From: Bradyrhizobium sediminis
Lineage (GTDB): Bacteria; Pseudomonadota; Alphaproteobacteria; Rhizobiales; Xanthobacteraceae
NCBI RefSeq assembly: GCF_018736085.1
Contig: NZ_CP076134.1
Span: forward strand, 1,374,501 to 1,438,500
DNA: 64,000 nt
Reading direction: 5' to 3'
Shown here: positions 24,788-33,247 of the stretch, piece by piece
Numbering within the stretch: the first letter of the stretch is position 1
Layout of the letters: every line of letters starts with the position of its first letter
Position numbers and translations under genes: made by a program
The notes under the pieces: model-generated
Databases searched by the model: none
What the model saw: only the letters and a program-made list of their open reading frames with translations
Told to the model about the DNA's origin: nothing

Positions 24788-26143
24788 CTACGACAGCCGC
24801 ATATCCAGCAGCCGCCGGCCTTCGGTCTTCAGCAATTTCTTCACCGCGCTGGAAGCGGCGACCTCGCCCTGGTTGGCGTAGGCCTCGTGGTTCTTTTCGA
24901 TATCCTCGAGGCGATAGAGATAGTTGACCATGATCCCGGCGGATTCGCGCAGGCCCTTCGGCGAGAGATCGCCGAGCCAGTCGATCCGCTCCAGCCGCGC
25001 GCCGTTGCCGAGATGGAATCGCGCCACCGAATCGATCAGCCGGCCCTTCGGCGTGCGCGCTTTCAGGAAGTAATAGGCCGCGAGCGGCTCCAGCACCGCG
25101 CGCAGTTTTGAAGCCAGTTCCGCATCCTCGAACCAGTCGGGCTTGTCGAGACTTTCCAGCAGCGCCCGCTCCTCGTCGGTGACCGGAACGTCGTTTCCCT
25201 GCTTCAGCCACGTGACAAAACCCGGCACCGGCGACAGCGTCACGAAGTTCTCGAGCTTCGGCAGTTCGCGCCGCAATTCCTCGACCACCTGCTTGATCAG
25301 GAAGCTGCCGAACGAGATGCCGCCGAGCCCGCGCTGGGTGTTGGAGATCGAATAGAACACCGCGGTGCGGGCGCGCTCGACCGGCACCAGCGGCCGGTCT
25401 TTGGCGAGCAGCGGCGCGATCGCGGCGGGAATCGCTTCGGTCAGCGCCACCTCGACGAAGATCAGGGGCTCGTCGACCAAAGCGGGATGGAAGAAGGCGT
25501 AGCAGCGCCGGTCGACAGGATCGATGCGGCGGCGCAGATCGTCCCAGTCGCGGATCTCATGCACTGCCTCGTAGCGGATGATCTGTTCCAGAATGTTCGC
25601 TGGCGTCTGCCAATCGATTCTGCGCAGCACGAGAAATCCCCTGTTGAACCAAGAAGACAAAAGATGCACGGCGTCGCGGTCGACCGCGGCGAGATCCTTG
25701 TGCCCATTCATGAGGCGGAGCAGATCGGCGCGCAGCGCCACCAGTTCGCTGGTGCCGCCGGGCGCGCGGTTCAGCCGCCGGATCAGTTCCTGCCGCCGCG
25801 GCTCCGACGCAAAGTGCAGGTCGCTGGCGTCCTCGTCGGAGGGTTGGCTGCGCCAGGCCTCGATCGCCTGTGCAAGCCGTTCCCGGTCCGGGCCGTAATC
25901 GCGGGCCAGGGTTTCGAAGAACGAAAGCCGGCCGGCCTCGTCGAGGTTGCGATAGCGGTCGAGAACCTCGCGCGCCATCGCGGTGCCGGAAGCCTCGCCG
26001 CGGCCCGACAGCAGCGCCTCGCACAGCTGGGCCAGCTCGGAGACGTCCTGTTTCGCGTCCGAGGACCCTGCGCGGCGCAGCAGGGTGCGGCCGCGCTCGG
26101 AAATCGAGGCGAGGAGGTCGGAAAAGAAGGCGTTGCTGCTCAT
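24788..26143 (-). CDS. Malonyl-CoA decarboxylase
   Basis: 451 residues from the ATG at 26143; a GTG six bases upstream is possible. It matches the malonyl-CoA decarboxylase family throughout: an N-terminal helical domain, then FFHPALVDEPLIFVEVALTE, FYSISNTQRGLGGISFGSFLIKQVV, and the catalytic-histidine region RFHLGNGARLERIDW. It converts malonyl-CoA to acetyl-CoA and CO2. In rhizobia the homologue (MatA) works with malonyl-CoA synthetase MatB and transporter MatC, but neither is encoded next to it here. It may serve malonate use or disposal of malonyl-CoA. Confidence 0.93.
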   Translation of the reverse strand: MSSNAFFSDLLASISERGRTLLRRAGSSDAKQDVSELAQLCEALLSGRGEASGTAMAREVLDRYRNLDEAGRLSFFETLARDYGPDRERLAQAIEAWRSQPSDEDASDLHFASEPRRQELIRRLNRAPGGTSELVALRADLLRLMNGHKDLAAVDRDAVHLLSSWFNRGFLVLRRIDWQTPANILEQIIRYEAVHEIRDWDDLRRRIDPVDRRCYAFFHPALVDEPLIFVEVALTEAIPAAIAPLLAKDRPLVPVERARTAVFYSISNTQRGLGGISFGSFLIKQVVEELRRELPKLENFVTLSPVPGFVTWLKQGNDVPVTDEERALLESLDKPDWFEDAELASKLRAVLEPLAAYYFLKARTPKGRLIDSVARFHLGNGARLERIDWLGDLSPKGLRESAGIMVNYLYRLEDIEKNHEAYANQGEVAASSAVKKLLKTEGRRLLDMRLS

Positions 26144-26149
26144 GGGCAC

Positions 26150-26717
26150 CGGTCGAATCCAGATCAGGCGGAATGCTACAGGAGAATTATGTCGGAAGGG
26201 ATCACAATCAAGCGGGAGAGACTGAGCAAAAAGGCATCATGTTGCCACGGCGGCGGTGCGAGCGATGACCGCATTGGCCGGCAAATCTCACATGCTGAAA
26301 CCAGAACCCGGGATGAAGCGGCCTCATGGCTCAAGACCCGCGGTGACCGGCGGATTCCTAAAAGTGATTTGCCCGACATGTTAAGCGATTTATTTCGAGT
26401 CCGGGGCTTGACCCCGCATTTTCAGGATCGGAGTTGATTTGCCCCGTCGTTGTGTCGCGGGTTTCCGAAGGGGGTGGCAACCCCAAACCAAAAATATCGA
26501 AAACAACCCCATGCACAGTAGGCGGCAGCCGTTAGGGCGGGTTAGCGAAGCCCAACCCGCCGGCACGAAAAAGACAGGATGGCGGATTACGCTGAAATCC
26601 GCCCTACCGATTCCTCTTCGGAAGGGGGGCTCTCACCGCCATGATGCGACAGCGCAAAGGGGCCGGGCGTGATATCGTCGAAGGCAGTTCCAACATGTTG
26701 ATCGAAGGACCCCGGGC
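26150..26717. other. Gene-poor region
   Basis: About 570 bp between the malonyl-CoA decarboxylase gene (transcribed left) and the GreA-type gene (transcribed right). I see no convincing gene. It holds one palindromic repeat pair (26533-26608). The two divergent promoters should be near its ends. Confidence 0.5.
26533..26608. repeat. Palindromic repeat, GGCGGGTTAGCG type (family D)
   Basis: Two adjacent hairpins: TAGGGCGGGTTAGCG with CCCAACCCGCC, then GGCGGATTACGCTG with ATCCGCCCTA. The outer ends (TAGGGCG and CGCCCTA-like) are also complementary. A half-copy (GGATTACGTTATCGC, then TAGTCCGCCCTAC) occurs at about 27337-27365. Confidence 0.6.
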
Positions 26718-27200
26718 TTGAGCGTTGCCTTCACCAAGGAAGACAGTGCCGAAACGGCTTCTGAAACGCTGCTGCCGGACCGCCCGGTTTCACCTCATCC
26801 GAACCTCGTGACGGAAGCGGGATTGAAGGCTCTGGAGTTTCACCTCCAGCAGGCTCGTGAGGCCTACGAGACCGCGCAGAAAATCGAAGACGTCAACGAA
26901 AGACGGCGGCAAGCCGCGGGCCCCTTGCGGGACGCGCGCTACTTCGCGGCGAGAGTTCGGACGGCTCAGGTCATCGCCGACCCTGCGTCAACCGACACGG
27001 TGGCCTTTGGGAGCACGGTGGTTTTCAGGCGCGACGATGGGCGCATCCAGAAATATCGGATCGTGGGAGAGGACGAAGCGGACCCCAAGGCCGGTTCTAT
27101 TTCCTTTGTATCTCCCGTGGCGAGGTCCCTGATGGGGAAGGCGGTTGGGGATGTCGTCGGCGCATCTGGTCAGGAGCTTGAGATTATTGCGATCTCGTAG
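26718..27200 (+). CDS. GreA/GreB-family transcription elongation factor
   Basis: 160 residues. The start is a TTG at 26718 with AAGGA nine bases upstream; no in-frame ATG fits. The N-terminal part is a coiled coil (EAGLKALEFHLQQAREAYETA) and the C-terminal part the GreA FKBP-like domain (VAFGSTVVFRRDDGRIQKYRIVGEDEADPKAGSISFVSPVARSLMGK region, residues about 95-140, including SPVARSLMGKAVGD). Gre factors rescue backtracked RNA polymerase. The extra N-terminal 25 residues and the weak coiled-coil tip suggest an accessory paralogue rather than the main GreA. Confidence 0.82.
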   Translation: MSVAFTKEDSAETASETLLPDRPVSPHPNLVTEAGLKALEFHLQQAREAYETAQKIEDVNERRRQAAGPLRDARYFAARVRTAQVIADPASTDTVAFGSTVVFRRDDGRIQKYRIVGEDEADPKAGSISFVSPVARSLMGKAVGDVVGASGQELEIIAIS

Positions 27201-27219
27201 GGCGCAGGCAACCTAGTGC

Positions 27220-27335
27220 CGTCATTGCCTGCGACAAACGCAAAGCGTTTGCGCAAGGGAGCACTTGCGACGAAGCAATCCATTTTTCTTGTCGCCTCAC
27301 GAAAGCTGGATTGCTTCGCTGCGCTCGCAATGACG
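27220..27335. repeat. Palindromic intergenic repeat, family A (copy 2)
   Basis: Bounded by CGTCATTGC and CTCGCAATGACG, with inner arms GCGACGAAGCAATCCA and TGGATTGCTTCG. The left outer arm is diverged (CCTGCGACAAACGC), and an inner hairpin GCAAAGCGTTTGC is present. It lies between convergent genes (GreA-type and AraC). Confidence 0.8.
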
Positions 27336-27374
27336 GCGGATTACGTTATCGCTAGTCCGCCCTACGGGCTGATT

Positions 27375-27465
27375 GTCATTGCCGGGCTTGACCCGGCAAT
27401 CCATCCTCTTCGAAACGACTCTTGATGAAGCATGATGGATACGCGGGTCAAGCCCGCGTATGACG
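27375..27465. repeat. Palindromic intergenic repeat, family C (copy 1)
   Basis: Left half GTCATTGCCGGGCTTGACCC and right half GGGTCAAGCCCGCGTATGACG form two arms, each with an inner hairpin (GCCGGGCTTGACCCGGC and GCGGGTCAAGCCCGC). Copy 2 is at 51644-51717. Confidence 0.8.
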
Positions 27466-27497
27466 ATCTCGTTTGGAGCGGCATTAGTGCTCACGCC

Positions 27498-28298
27498 TCA
27501 TTCCTTTTCCGCAAACTCCGTCGGCGTCTTTCCCGTGACCTGCCGGAACGCATGCGAAAAGGCCGGCACGCTGGCGTAGCCGAGATCGGAGGCGAGTTGC
27601 TTGACCGAGACGTTGGCGTCGACGGAAAGTTTTTCGATCGCAGCCGCGATGCGCGCGCGCTGGCACCAGCTCTTGAAGCTCAACTGCGTCTCCGACGAAA
27701 ACAGCCGCGACAGCGTCCGCGCCGAGGTCCCGACCGCGCGCGCCAGCGTCTCGATCTCGTGCAGGCCGGTAGGGTCGCCGAGCACGATGTCGGCGGCGCG
27801 GCGGCAGCGCGGCTCGTGCGGCAATGGGATGAAGGTGGTGGAGTCCTCGGCCTGATGCAGTTCGAGCATGGCGAGCTTGACCAGAAGCCCGGTACGAACA
27901 GGGTCGTTGCGGCCGTCGAACAGCGCCAGGATGGCTTGGTGCAGCAGCGGCGAGACCCGCACTACGAATTCGGCATCGAGGCCGGCGCTGCGGTCCTCCC
28001 GCTCGAGCCACGCCAGATCGAAATAAAGCGTCCGCATGTCGGCATCCGCCAGCATGTCGATGGCGTGTTCAAGCCGCGCGGGCACCCATACCGCGCGGTC
28101 CGGCGGCACCAGCCAGCGTCCCTTCGGCGTGGTGACCTGCATGGTGCCGCGGGCTGCGTACACCAGTTGCGCCTCGCGGTGCATATGGGTGTCGAGCCGG
28201 ACGCCCTTACGGTAGTGGTTCGCAATCATGTGGACGCCGTCGCCGGTCGAGATACGGCGCCCCTTGATCCCTGCAATTGGCTTTTCGGCGATATTCAT
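27498..28298 (-). CDS. AraC-family transcriptional regulator with N-terminal cupin
   Basis: About 266 residues from the ATG at 28298 (ATG at 28307 also possible). Residues 35-105 look like a cupin sensor domain (RLDTHMHREAQLVYAARGTMQV, PPDRAVWVPARLEHAI). The C-terminal 100 residues are the double helix-turn-helix of AraC proteins (LARAVGTSARTLSRLFSSET and QLASDLGYASVPAFSHAFRQVTG). It is transcribed divergently from the MFS transporter gene with 61 bp between the start codons, so it probably controls that transporter. The effector is unknown. Confidence 0.9.
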   Translation of the reverse strand: MNIAEKPIAGIKGRRISTGDGVHMIANHYRKGVRLDTHMHREAQLVYAARGTMQVTTPKGRWLVPPDRAVWVPARLEHAIDMLADADMRTLYFDLAWLEREDRSAGLDAEFVVRVSPLLHQAILALFDGRNDPVRTGLLVKLAMLELHQAEDSTTFIPLPHEPRCRRAADIVLGDPTGLHEIETLARAVGTSARTLSRLFSSETQLSFKSWCQRARIAAAIEKLSVDANVSVKQLASDLGYASVPAFSHAFRQVTGKTPTEFAEKE

Positions 28299-28359
28299 TG
28301 GCCACATCCCGTCAGCCCGACCACGTATAACCTATTTCAGGAAACAGCGGGATTCGCCA

Positions 28360-29538
28360 ATGAACAGCCCGAGCCGGGTGATCGGCTTCGTCAACGCCGC
28401 GCACTTCATCGACCATTATTCGATGCTGATCTTTGCCGCCGCTGTCATCGTGATGGGGCCGGCGCTCGGCATGGCCTATTCGGAGCTGCTGCCTTACGCG
28501 ACGCCGGGCTTCGTCGCCTTCGGCGCCGGCTCGCTCTTGACCGGCTGGCTCGGCGACCGCTGGAGCCGCCGCCACATGATGGTGATCTTCTTTGCCGGGA
28601 TCGGCCTGTCGATGATCGCGGTCGGCCTGGTGCAGACCCCGCTGCAGCTCGGCGCGGCGCTGTTGTCGATCGGCCTGTTCGCGTCGATCTACCATCCGGT
28701 CGGCACCGCCATGATCGTGTCCTATGCCGACCGGCTCGGCCGCGAGATGGGGCTGAACGGCGTCTGGGGCAATCTCGGCGTGGCGTCGTCGGCGCTGGTC
28801 ACCGGCGCGATCGGCCAGTATCTCGGCTGGCGCTGGGCTTTTGTCATTCCCGGCATCGTCACCATTCTGATCGGCGTCGCGTTTGCGCGGATGGTGGTCC
28901 ACGAGGACCGCTCCGGCTTCAAGCAGGCGGCGGCGCAGGCGCGGGTGGCGAAGAAGGACATGTGGCGGGTGATCCTGGCGCTGTTCATCGTGGTGATCGC
29001 GATTTCCACCACCTTCAACGCGGTGACGGTGGCGCTGCCGAAGCTGTTCGCGGAACGGCTCGCCGACATGACCAGCAGCCCGGCGCTGCTCGGGGTGATC
29101 GCGGCCTGCGTCTATGTGTTCGGCGCGATGACGCAATATACCATCGGCAAGCTGATCGACCGCTACTCGCTGAAGGCCATCTCGATGCCGCTGTCCCTGC
29201 TGCTGGCGCCGTTTTTGTATCTGGCGGCGACGCTGTCGAACCTGCCGCTGATCCTGGCTTCGATCGGCATCGTGATGGGCGCGTTCGGCCAGGTCACCGT
29301 CAACGACGCCATGGTCGGTAAATACACCAGCGAGGAATGGCGCAGCAGAGCCTATTCGGTGCGTTATTTCCTCGGCTTCACCGCGGCCGGCGCTTCGGTC
29401 GGCCTGGTGGCGTGGCTGTACGAGCAGGGCGGTTTCGTCACCATGCTGCATGCCTTCGGCGGGCTGTGTTTGCTGGTGATCGCCGCCGCCATCATCCTGC
29501 CGACGGAGATCAAGGTGCCGGCGACCAGCGCGAATTGA
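28360..29538 (+). CDS. Major facilitator superfamily transporter
   Basis: 392 residues from the ATG at 28360, with twelve predicted hydrophobic segments. The loop GWLGDRWSRRHMM between helices 2 and 3 is the MFS motif A, and a second weaker copy (GKLIDRYSLKAI) occurs in the C-terminal half. In form it resembles the fosmidomycin-resistance-like efflux branch, but the substrate is not readable. The divergent AraC-type gene upstream is a probable local regulator. Its 3' end overlaps the end of the VanZ-like gene by about 29 bp in opposite orientation. Confidence 0.88.
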   Translation: MNSPSRVIGFVNAAHFIDHYSMLIFAAAVIVMGPALGMAYSELLPYATPGFVAFGAGSLLTGWLGDRWSRRHMMVIFFAGIGLSMIAVGLVQTPLQLGAALLSIGLFASIYHPVGTAMIVSYADRLGREMGLNGVWGNLGVASSALVTGAIGQYLGWRWAFVIPGIVTILIGVAFARMVVHEDRSGFKQAAAQARVAKKDMWRVILALFIVVIAISTTFNAVTVALPKLFAERLADMTSSPALLGVIAACVYVFGAMTQYTIGKLIDRYSLKAISMPLSLLLAPFLYLAATLSNLPLILASIGIVMGAFGQVTVNDAMVGKYTSEEWRSRAYSVRYFLGFTAAGASVGLVAWLYEQGGFVTMLHAFGGLCLLVIAAAIILPTEIKVPATSAN

Positions 29539-29878
29539 CGGTGCCGGCCGCGAAGGCGATTGCGTAGCCGACGGCGGCGCCGATCGCGGCGCCCAGCGAT
29601 TTGAACTCCACATCGCGCAGGCTCGGATGGCGGCCGGCGGCGATGAACTGGAGCGGCTCGAATAGCGCCGCCGCCAGCGACAGCGCCAGCACGATCAGCC
29701 AGAGTTTCCTGGGATAGGCCGCGGCAAACAGCGCGCCCACGGCAGCCATCGCGCAGAAGCGCTCGATGTTTGGCGACAATCCCGTGGTGGGGCGGAAGCC
29801 GATCGGTACGATCGTGACCAGGAGAACGATCGCAATCGAGAGCCAGGCCGCGCCCCTGATAACCCGCCGCATATTCAT
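29510..29878 (-). CDS. VanZ-like membrane protein
   Basis: About 122 residues (ATG at 29878; other ATGs at 29896 and 29872). Four hydrophobic segments with the VanZ-type opening (AAWLSIAIVLLVTIVPIGFRP) and the conserved SPNIERFCAMAAVG and EPLQFIAAGRHPSLRDVEFK blocks. VanZ-like proteins are small integral membrane proteins, often beside polysaccharide genes; their reaction is not known. It lies 24 bp downstream of the glycosidase gene on the same strand and may belong to that operon. Confidence 0.78.
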   Translation of the reverse strand: MNMRRVIRGAAWLSIAIVLLVTIVPIGFRPTTGLSPNIERFCAMAAVGALFAAAYPRKLWLIVLALSLAAALFEPLQFIAAGRHPSLRDVEFKSLGAAIGAAVGYAIAFAAGTVNSRWSPAP

Positions 29879-29902
29879 CACGCTGCAGTCCTTCACATCG
29901 GC

Positions 29903-30883
29903 TCAGCGCCTGAAAAGCTTACGGAAAAGCTTTTGCGACTTGGGAAACCGGTTGTTGTCGATCTGGGTCGGCCATAATCCGTCGACGTCGAAATAGGCCG
30001 CATAGGCGATGCCGTCCTGATTGTTCCGGAACCAGTCATGCATCTGCTGGATGAAGAAGGGGTTGTCGCCGAACTGGCCGACGCCCCATTCCGGGTAGCT
30101 CATGCGCTTGCCGTGCCGGGCGGCAAAGTCGCGCTGCCATTGCAGGCCGAATGGCGCTTTCAGATAATAAGCGTCCCAGCGCTCCTGCGGCGATCCCTGA
30201 TATTTGAAATCGTAGACATCGAGACCGATGTAATCGACCACGTCGTCGCCGGGATAAGCGAGGTCGGCGGCGAGTTCCTGCGGGCCCCATCCCGGGCACC
30301 AGTCGTATTTGAAGCCGTCCGAATGGCGCCTGAAGATTCCGACCACGCGCCGGAAGGCCGCGATGTAGTCGGTCTCCTGGCCCTTGGCGAACCATGGGGA
30401 GTCGACGAGATTCATCTCCCAGCCGAGCCGGATGATCGCTTTTGGCTGGGCCTCGGCAATCGCTTTCGCCGCGGCCTCGAACTCGGCGTCGTGCAGGCCG
30501 TTGGCGATCTCCGCGAGCGGCGTTCCCTTCACCGTCAGCGGAACCGACCAGACCACGTTTCGCGCCGGGTTGAGCTTGTTCCACATCCCCGGCACCCAGC
30601 TCAATTTGAAGAAATCCTCCCAGGTCGATTGGGCGTAGAAATCGACGCCGAGCACCGACGACGGCGTCTGGTTCAGCCATTTTTCCCAGGCCTGCAGCAT
30701 GCGTTCGCGGCCGTCGGGCCCCCAGTTGACGAAGGCGCCGGCAAGTTTGGCGGAGTTCGAGGCGTTGCGCGCGGCATCGTTCGCGCCATGGGCCGGAGCG
30801 GTGCCGCCCAGCGCCAAAACCGCAGCGCCGATTGCCGGGTAGAGAAGCGCCCGCGCCGCGCGCGCGCGCTCAGTTCGAAACAT
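29903..30883 (-). CDS. Secreted GH26-like glycoside hydrolase
   Basis: 326 residues from the ATG at 30883. A signal peptide (ARALLYPAIGAAVLALGGTA, cleavage near AHGA) predicts export. IRLGWEMNLVDSPW contains the acid/base glutamate and MSYPEWGVGQ the nucleophile glutamate, in the spacing of clan GH-A family 26 (mannanase-like). WDAYYLKAPFGLQWQ and DYIGLDVYDFKY fit the barrel. Its start lies 14 bp inside the end of the SGNH acyltransferase gene, indicating coupled translation. It may trim or depolymerise the polysaccharide that the acyltransferase decorates. Confidence 0.8.
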   Translation of the reverse strand: MFRTERARAARALLYPAIGAAVLALGGTAPAHGANDAARNASNSAKLAGAFVNWGPDGRERMLQAWEKWLNQTPSSVLGVDFYAQSTWEDFFKLSWVPGMWNKLNPARNVVWSVPLTVKGTPLAEIANGLHDAEFEAAAKAIAEAQPKAIIRLGWEMNLVDSPWFAKGQETDYIAAFRRVVGIFRRHSDGFKYDWCPGWGPQELAADLAYPGDDVVDYIGLDVYDFKYQGSPQERWDAYYLKAPFGLQWQRDFAARHGKRMSYPEWGVGQFGDNPFFIQQMHDWFRNNQDGIAYAAYFDVDGLWPTQIDNNRFPKSQKLFRKLFRR

Positions 30884-32768
30884 CGTCGGCCCTCGCCAGT
30901 TTGTCGATAAAGGCGGTTGAGAGCCTTCGCCCCACCACCACCGATCCCTTCGCCGTGAGATGACCCGCGTCGAACTGCAAGGGAATGTCGCCCTCCGCGA
31001 ATTCGTCGCAGACGCCGTTGCGGCACACGGAATCATAGACCGAAACGTAAGCCGCGCCCTCGGCCGCGACGACCCGCCGCATCGCCTGGTCGCGCTCCAG
31101 AACCCCGGCCTTGCGCATGGTTCCGGCGACCGCCGGATTGTTTTGCAGGATTTCATCGGCGAGCAGCCGCGGCAGCGCGCTGTCATATTCGACGATCGGC
31201 CCGAGTACGGTGACCTCGAACCCCCTCGATTTCAGTATCCTGAGCGTGGCCGACAGGATCGGCAGATCCTCGTCCTTCCATGACGCGGCGAGCAGAATCT
31301 TGTCGACCTTGTTGTTGACGAGGAAGTTGCCAAAGACAAAGTCCATCAGCCTCCGGCAAGATGGCGTGTCATGCCGCGAGCCGGGCTGTACGGCCGGCCG
31401 GCACAGGCTGGCGGTGGCCTGCAATACGTTGACTTCCGGCATCGATGAAGACAGACCGAACCAGAGATGGGCGGCGTGGCTGTCGCCGACCAGAAGGTAA
31501 TTCGGCCGCATGGCGTCCAGCTTCATGCAGGCCGGCGTATCGAAATGCTGGCGGCTCGACGCCAGATAGCACTGCCCGGACCGAAACGCGGCCGAGGGAT
31601 CGTAGGCGAGATAGGAGGCGATCGACACCACCCGCTCGGGAAAGCGGAACGGCGCGCCGCCGACGAACAGCACGAGGCCACAAAATGCTATAGCCGAGGC
31701 CACCGCGGTAGTGGCCATGCCGAAGACTGCGGCCTTGGAGGTTTCGCGAGCCTTCGAGCGGAACGGCGTCTCGACGAATTTCCACGACAGGAAGGCGATG
31801 CCGGTCGAGGCCGCGATCAGCGCAAGCTTGGTGACGATGCCGGATGAGTCGGCAAGCAGCAGCCCGTCGGTGCGCTGAAATACGATCAGCGGCCAATGCC
31901 ACAGATACAGCGAGTAGGAGATCAGGCCGACGAAGGCGACCGGCCGCAGCGACAATAGCCGTCCAACCGTCGAAACGCCGCTTTCGCTGGAGGCAATCAC
32001 CAGGGTGGCGCCGACGCTGGCGAGCGCTGTCATCAAGAGCAACGGAGCCGAGGGCGAACCAACGAGTATCGCGCCGAGCAAAAGCAGGATCCCGCCGGCG
32101 CCGCAGACAGTTTTCCAGAATGAGGTCCTGGGCGCCGGAATGAATCCAATCGACAGCAGCGCACCGAGCGCCAGCTCCCAGGCCCGAAACGGCGTGAGAT
32201 AGAACACGAAGGTGGTGTTGCGATAGCTGATCGCGAGCGCCGCGGCAAAGGACGCCGTGGCGGCGACGGCAAACAGCAGCCTCGCGCGTTTCGGCGCGAC
32301 GCGCCAGGCGAGCAACATCAGCAAGGGAACGATCAGGTAGAACTGCTCTTCGACTCCGAGCGACCAGGTATGCAACAGCGGCTTGGTCTCGGCGGGCGCG
32401 TCGAAATACCCGGCGGTGCCCGCGAAGTAGATATTCGAAATCGAACCGGCTGCGCTGGCGAGGCTCCGGGCATAATCTTCGAGCTCGACCGGCAGGCAGT
32501 AGACATAGGCCAGAATGCTGGTGACCAGGAACATGACGAACAGCGCGGGCAGGATGCGCAGCGCCCGGCGCTTGTAGAAACTCCCGAGCGAGAACGTTTC
32601 CTTGCGGATGTCCGCATCGATCATGCCGCAGATCAGATAGCCGGAGATCACGAAGAAGATATCGACGCCGACGAAGCCGCCGGGGAAACCGGGAACGCCG
32701 GCGTGGTAGAGAACGACTGGAACGACGGCAAGCGCCCGCAGGCCGTCGATATCGGCGCGATATTTCAT
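30870..32768 (-). CDS. Membrane acyltransferase with C-terminal SGNH domain (OatA/OafB-like)
   Basis: 632 residues. The N-terminal half is an acyltransferase-3 membrane domain with about ten helices: YRADIDGLRALAVVPVVLYH with the catalytic-type histidine, FFVISGYLI, and SFYKRRALRILPAL. After residue 380 follows a periplasmic SGNH hydrolase domain: block I GDSHAAHLW (serine near residue 430) and the terminal D-x-x-H block DAGHLTAKG. Such two-domain enzymes O-acetylate surface polysaccharides or peptidoglycan. All key blocks are present. It starts the acyltransferase-glycosidase operon. Confidence 0.92.
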   Translation of the reverse strand: MKYRADIDGLRALAVVPVVLYHAGVPGFPGGFVGVDIFFVISGYLICGMIDADIRKETFSLGSFYKRRALRILPALFVMFLVTSILAYVYCLPVELEDYARSLASAAGSISNIYFAGTAGYFDAPAETKPLLHTWSLGVEEQFYLIVPLLMLLAWRVAPKRARLLFAVAATASFAAALAISYRNTTFVFYLTPFRAWELALGALLSIGFIPAPRTSFWKTVCGAGGILLLLGAILVGSPSAPLLLMTALASVGATLVIASSESGVSTVGRLLSLRPVAFVGLISYSLYLWHWPLIVFQRTDGLLLADSSGIVTKLALIAASTGIAFLSWKFVETPFRSKARETSKAAVFGMATTAVASAIAFCGLVLFVGGAPFRFPERVVSIASYLAYDPSAAFRSGQCYLASSRQHFDTPACMKLDAMRPNYLLVGDSHAAHLWFGLSSSMPEVNVLQATASLCRPAVQPGSRHDTPSCRRLMDFVFGNFLVNNKVDKILLAASWKDEDLPILSATLRILKSRGFEVTVLGPIVEYDSALPRLLADEILQNNPAVAGTMRKAGVLERDQAMRRVVAAEGAAYVSVYDSVCRNGVCDEFAEGDIPLQFDAGHLTAKGSVVVGRRLSTAFIDKLARADDVSN

Positions 32769-32983
32769 GATCCACGCCTCAAGGCGGCGAGCACGTGAGG
32801 AGCCGGTTCCGTGGCGGAGGCGCGCAAGGCGTTAACGATCCGGCCGGAGCGGTCGCCGCAGACGGCCTTCGCCGTCGCAAAACCGGACACCCCGGACAGT
32901 CCGCCTGTGCCGAAAAGGGCTGGTGCCGCGGCCTTCACGCCATCAGCGCGAACAAACCGCGGGAAATACGTTCCATTCGTCAT
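32765..32983 (-). CDS. Small hypothetical reading frame upstream of the SGNH acyltransferase
   Basis: A 72-codon frame whose stop overlaps the acyltransferase start by four bases. It has no hydrophobic segment and no motif I recognise (Ala- and Arg-rich). The overlap is the only argument for it; it may be chance in GC-rich DNA. I list it as doubtful. Confidence 0.2.
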   Translation of the reverse strand: MTNGTYFPRFVRADGVKAAAPALFGTGGLSGVSGFATAKAVCGDRSGRIVNALRASATEPAPHVLAALRRGS

Positions 32984-33029
32984 GCGTCGACACCTTCGCC
33001 GAGAAAATCGGCGATGTGGGTTGGTCTTT

Positions 33030-33065
33030 GCAATATCCGGTCCAGCCGCAATATCCGGTCCAGCG
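33030..33065. repeat. Tandem 18-bp direct repeat
   Basis: GCAATATCCGGTCCAGCC at 33030-33047 is followed directly by GCAATATCCGGTCCAGCG at 33048-33065, two copies differing at the last base. It lies about 180 bp upstream of the O-antigen ligase-like gene, in the divergent intergenic region, and may be a regulatory site or a recent slippage duplication. Confidence 0.75.
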
Positions 33066-33247
33066 CGCCGCCGTGCGCGGCAGGCGCGGCCGCATGGTTA
33101 AGGCGAGTTCATTAACCGACACGGGAAGATTGCGGCGCCAATGCGCGCTTGCTGCCCTATAATTTCAGTTCGGGGTTTTTGCACGTCGCCCAGAACGTAA
33201 CGTCCCGGGCGATCAACCACTCCTGACCACAGCCGACGAGTCTTGCC

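Noticed and set aside
27432..29321. 629-codon plus-strand frame over the AraC and MFS genes
   Set aside because: It runs antisense through the AraC gene and out of frame through the MFS gene; both have clear protein families in other frames.
33030..33065. CRISPR-like direct repeats
   Set aside because: Only two copies with no spacer; no cas genes in the window. The 18-bp and 10-bp triplets elsewhere also have no spacers.
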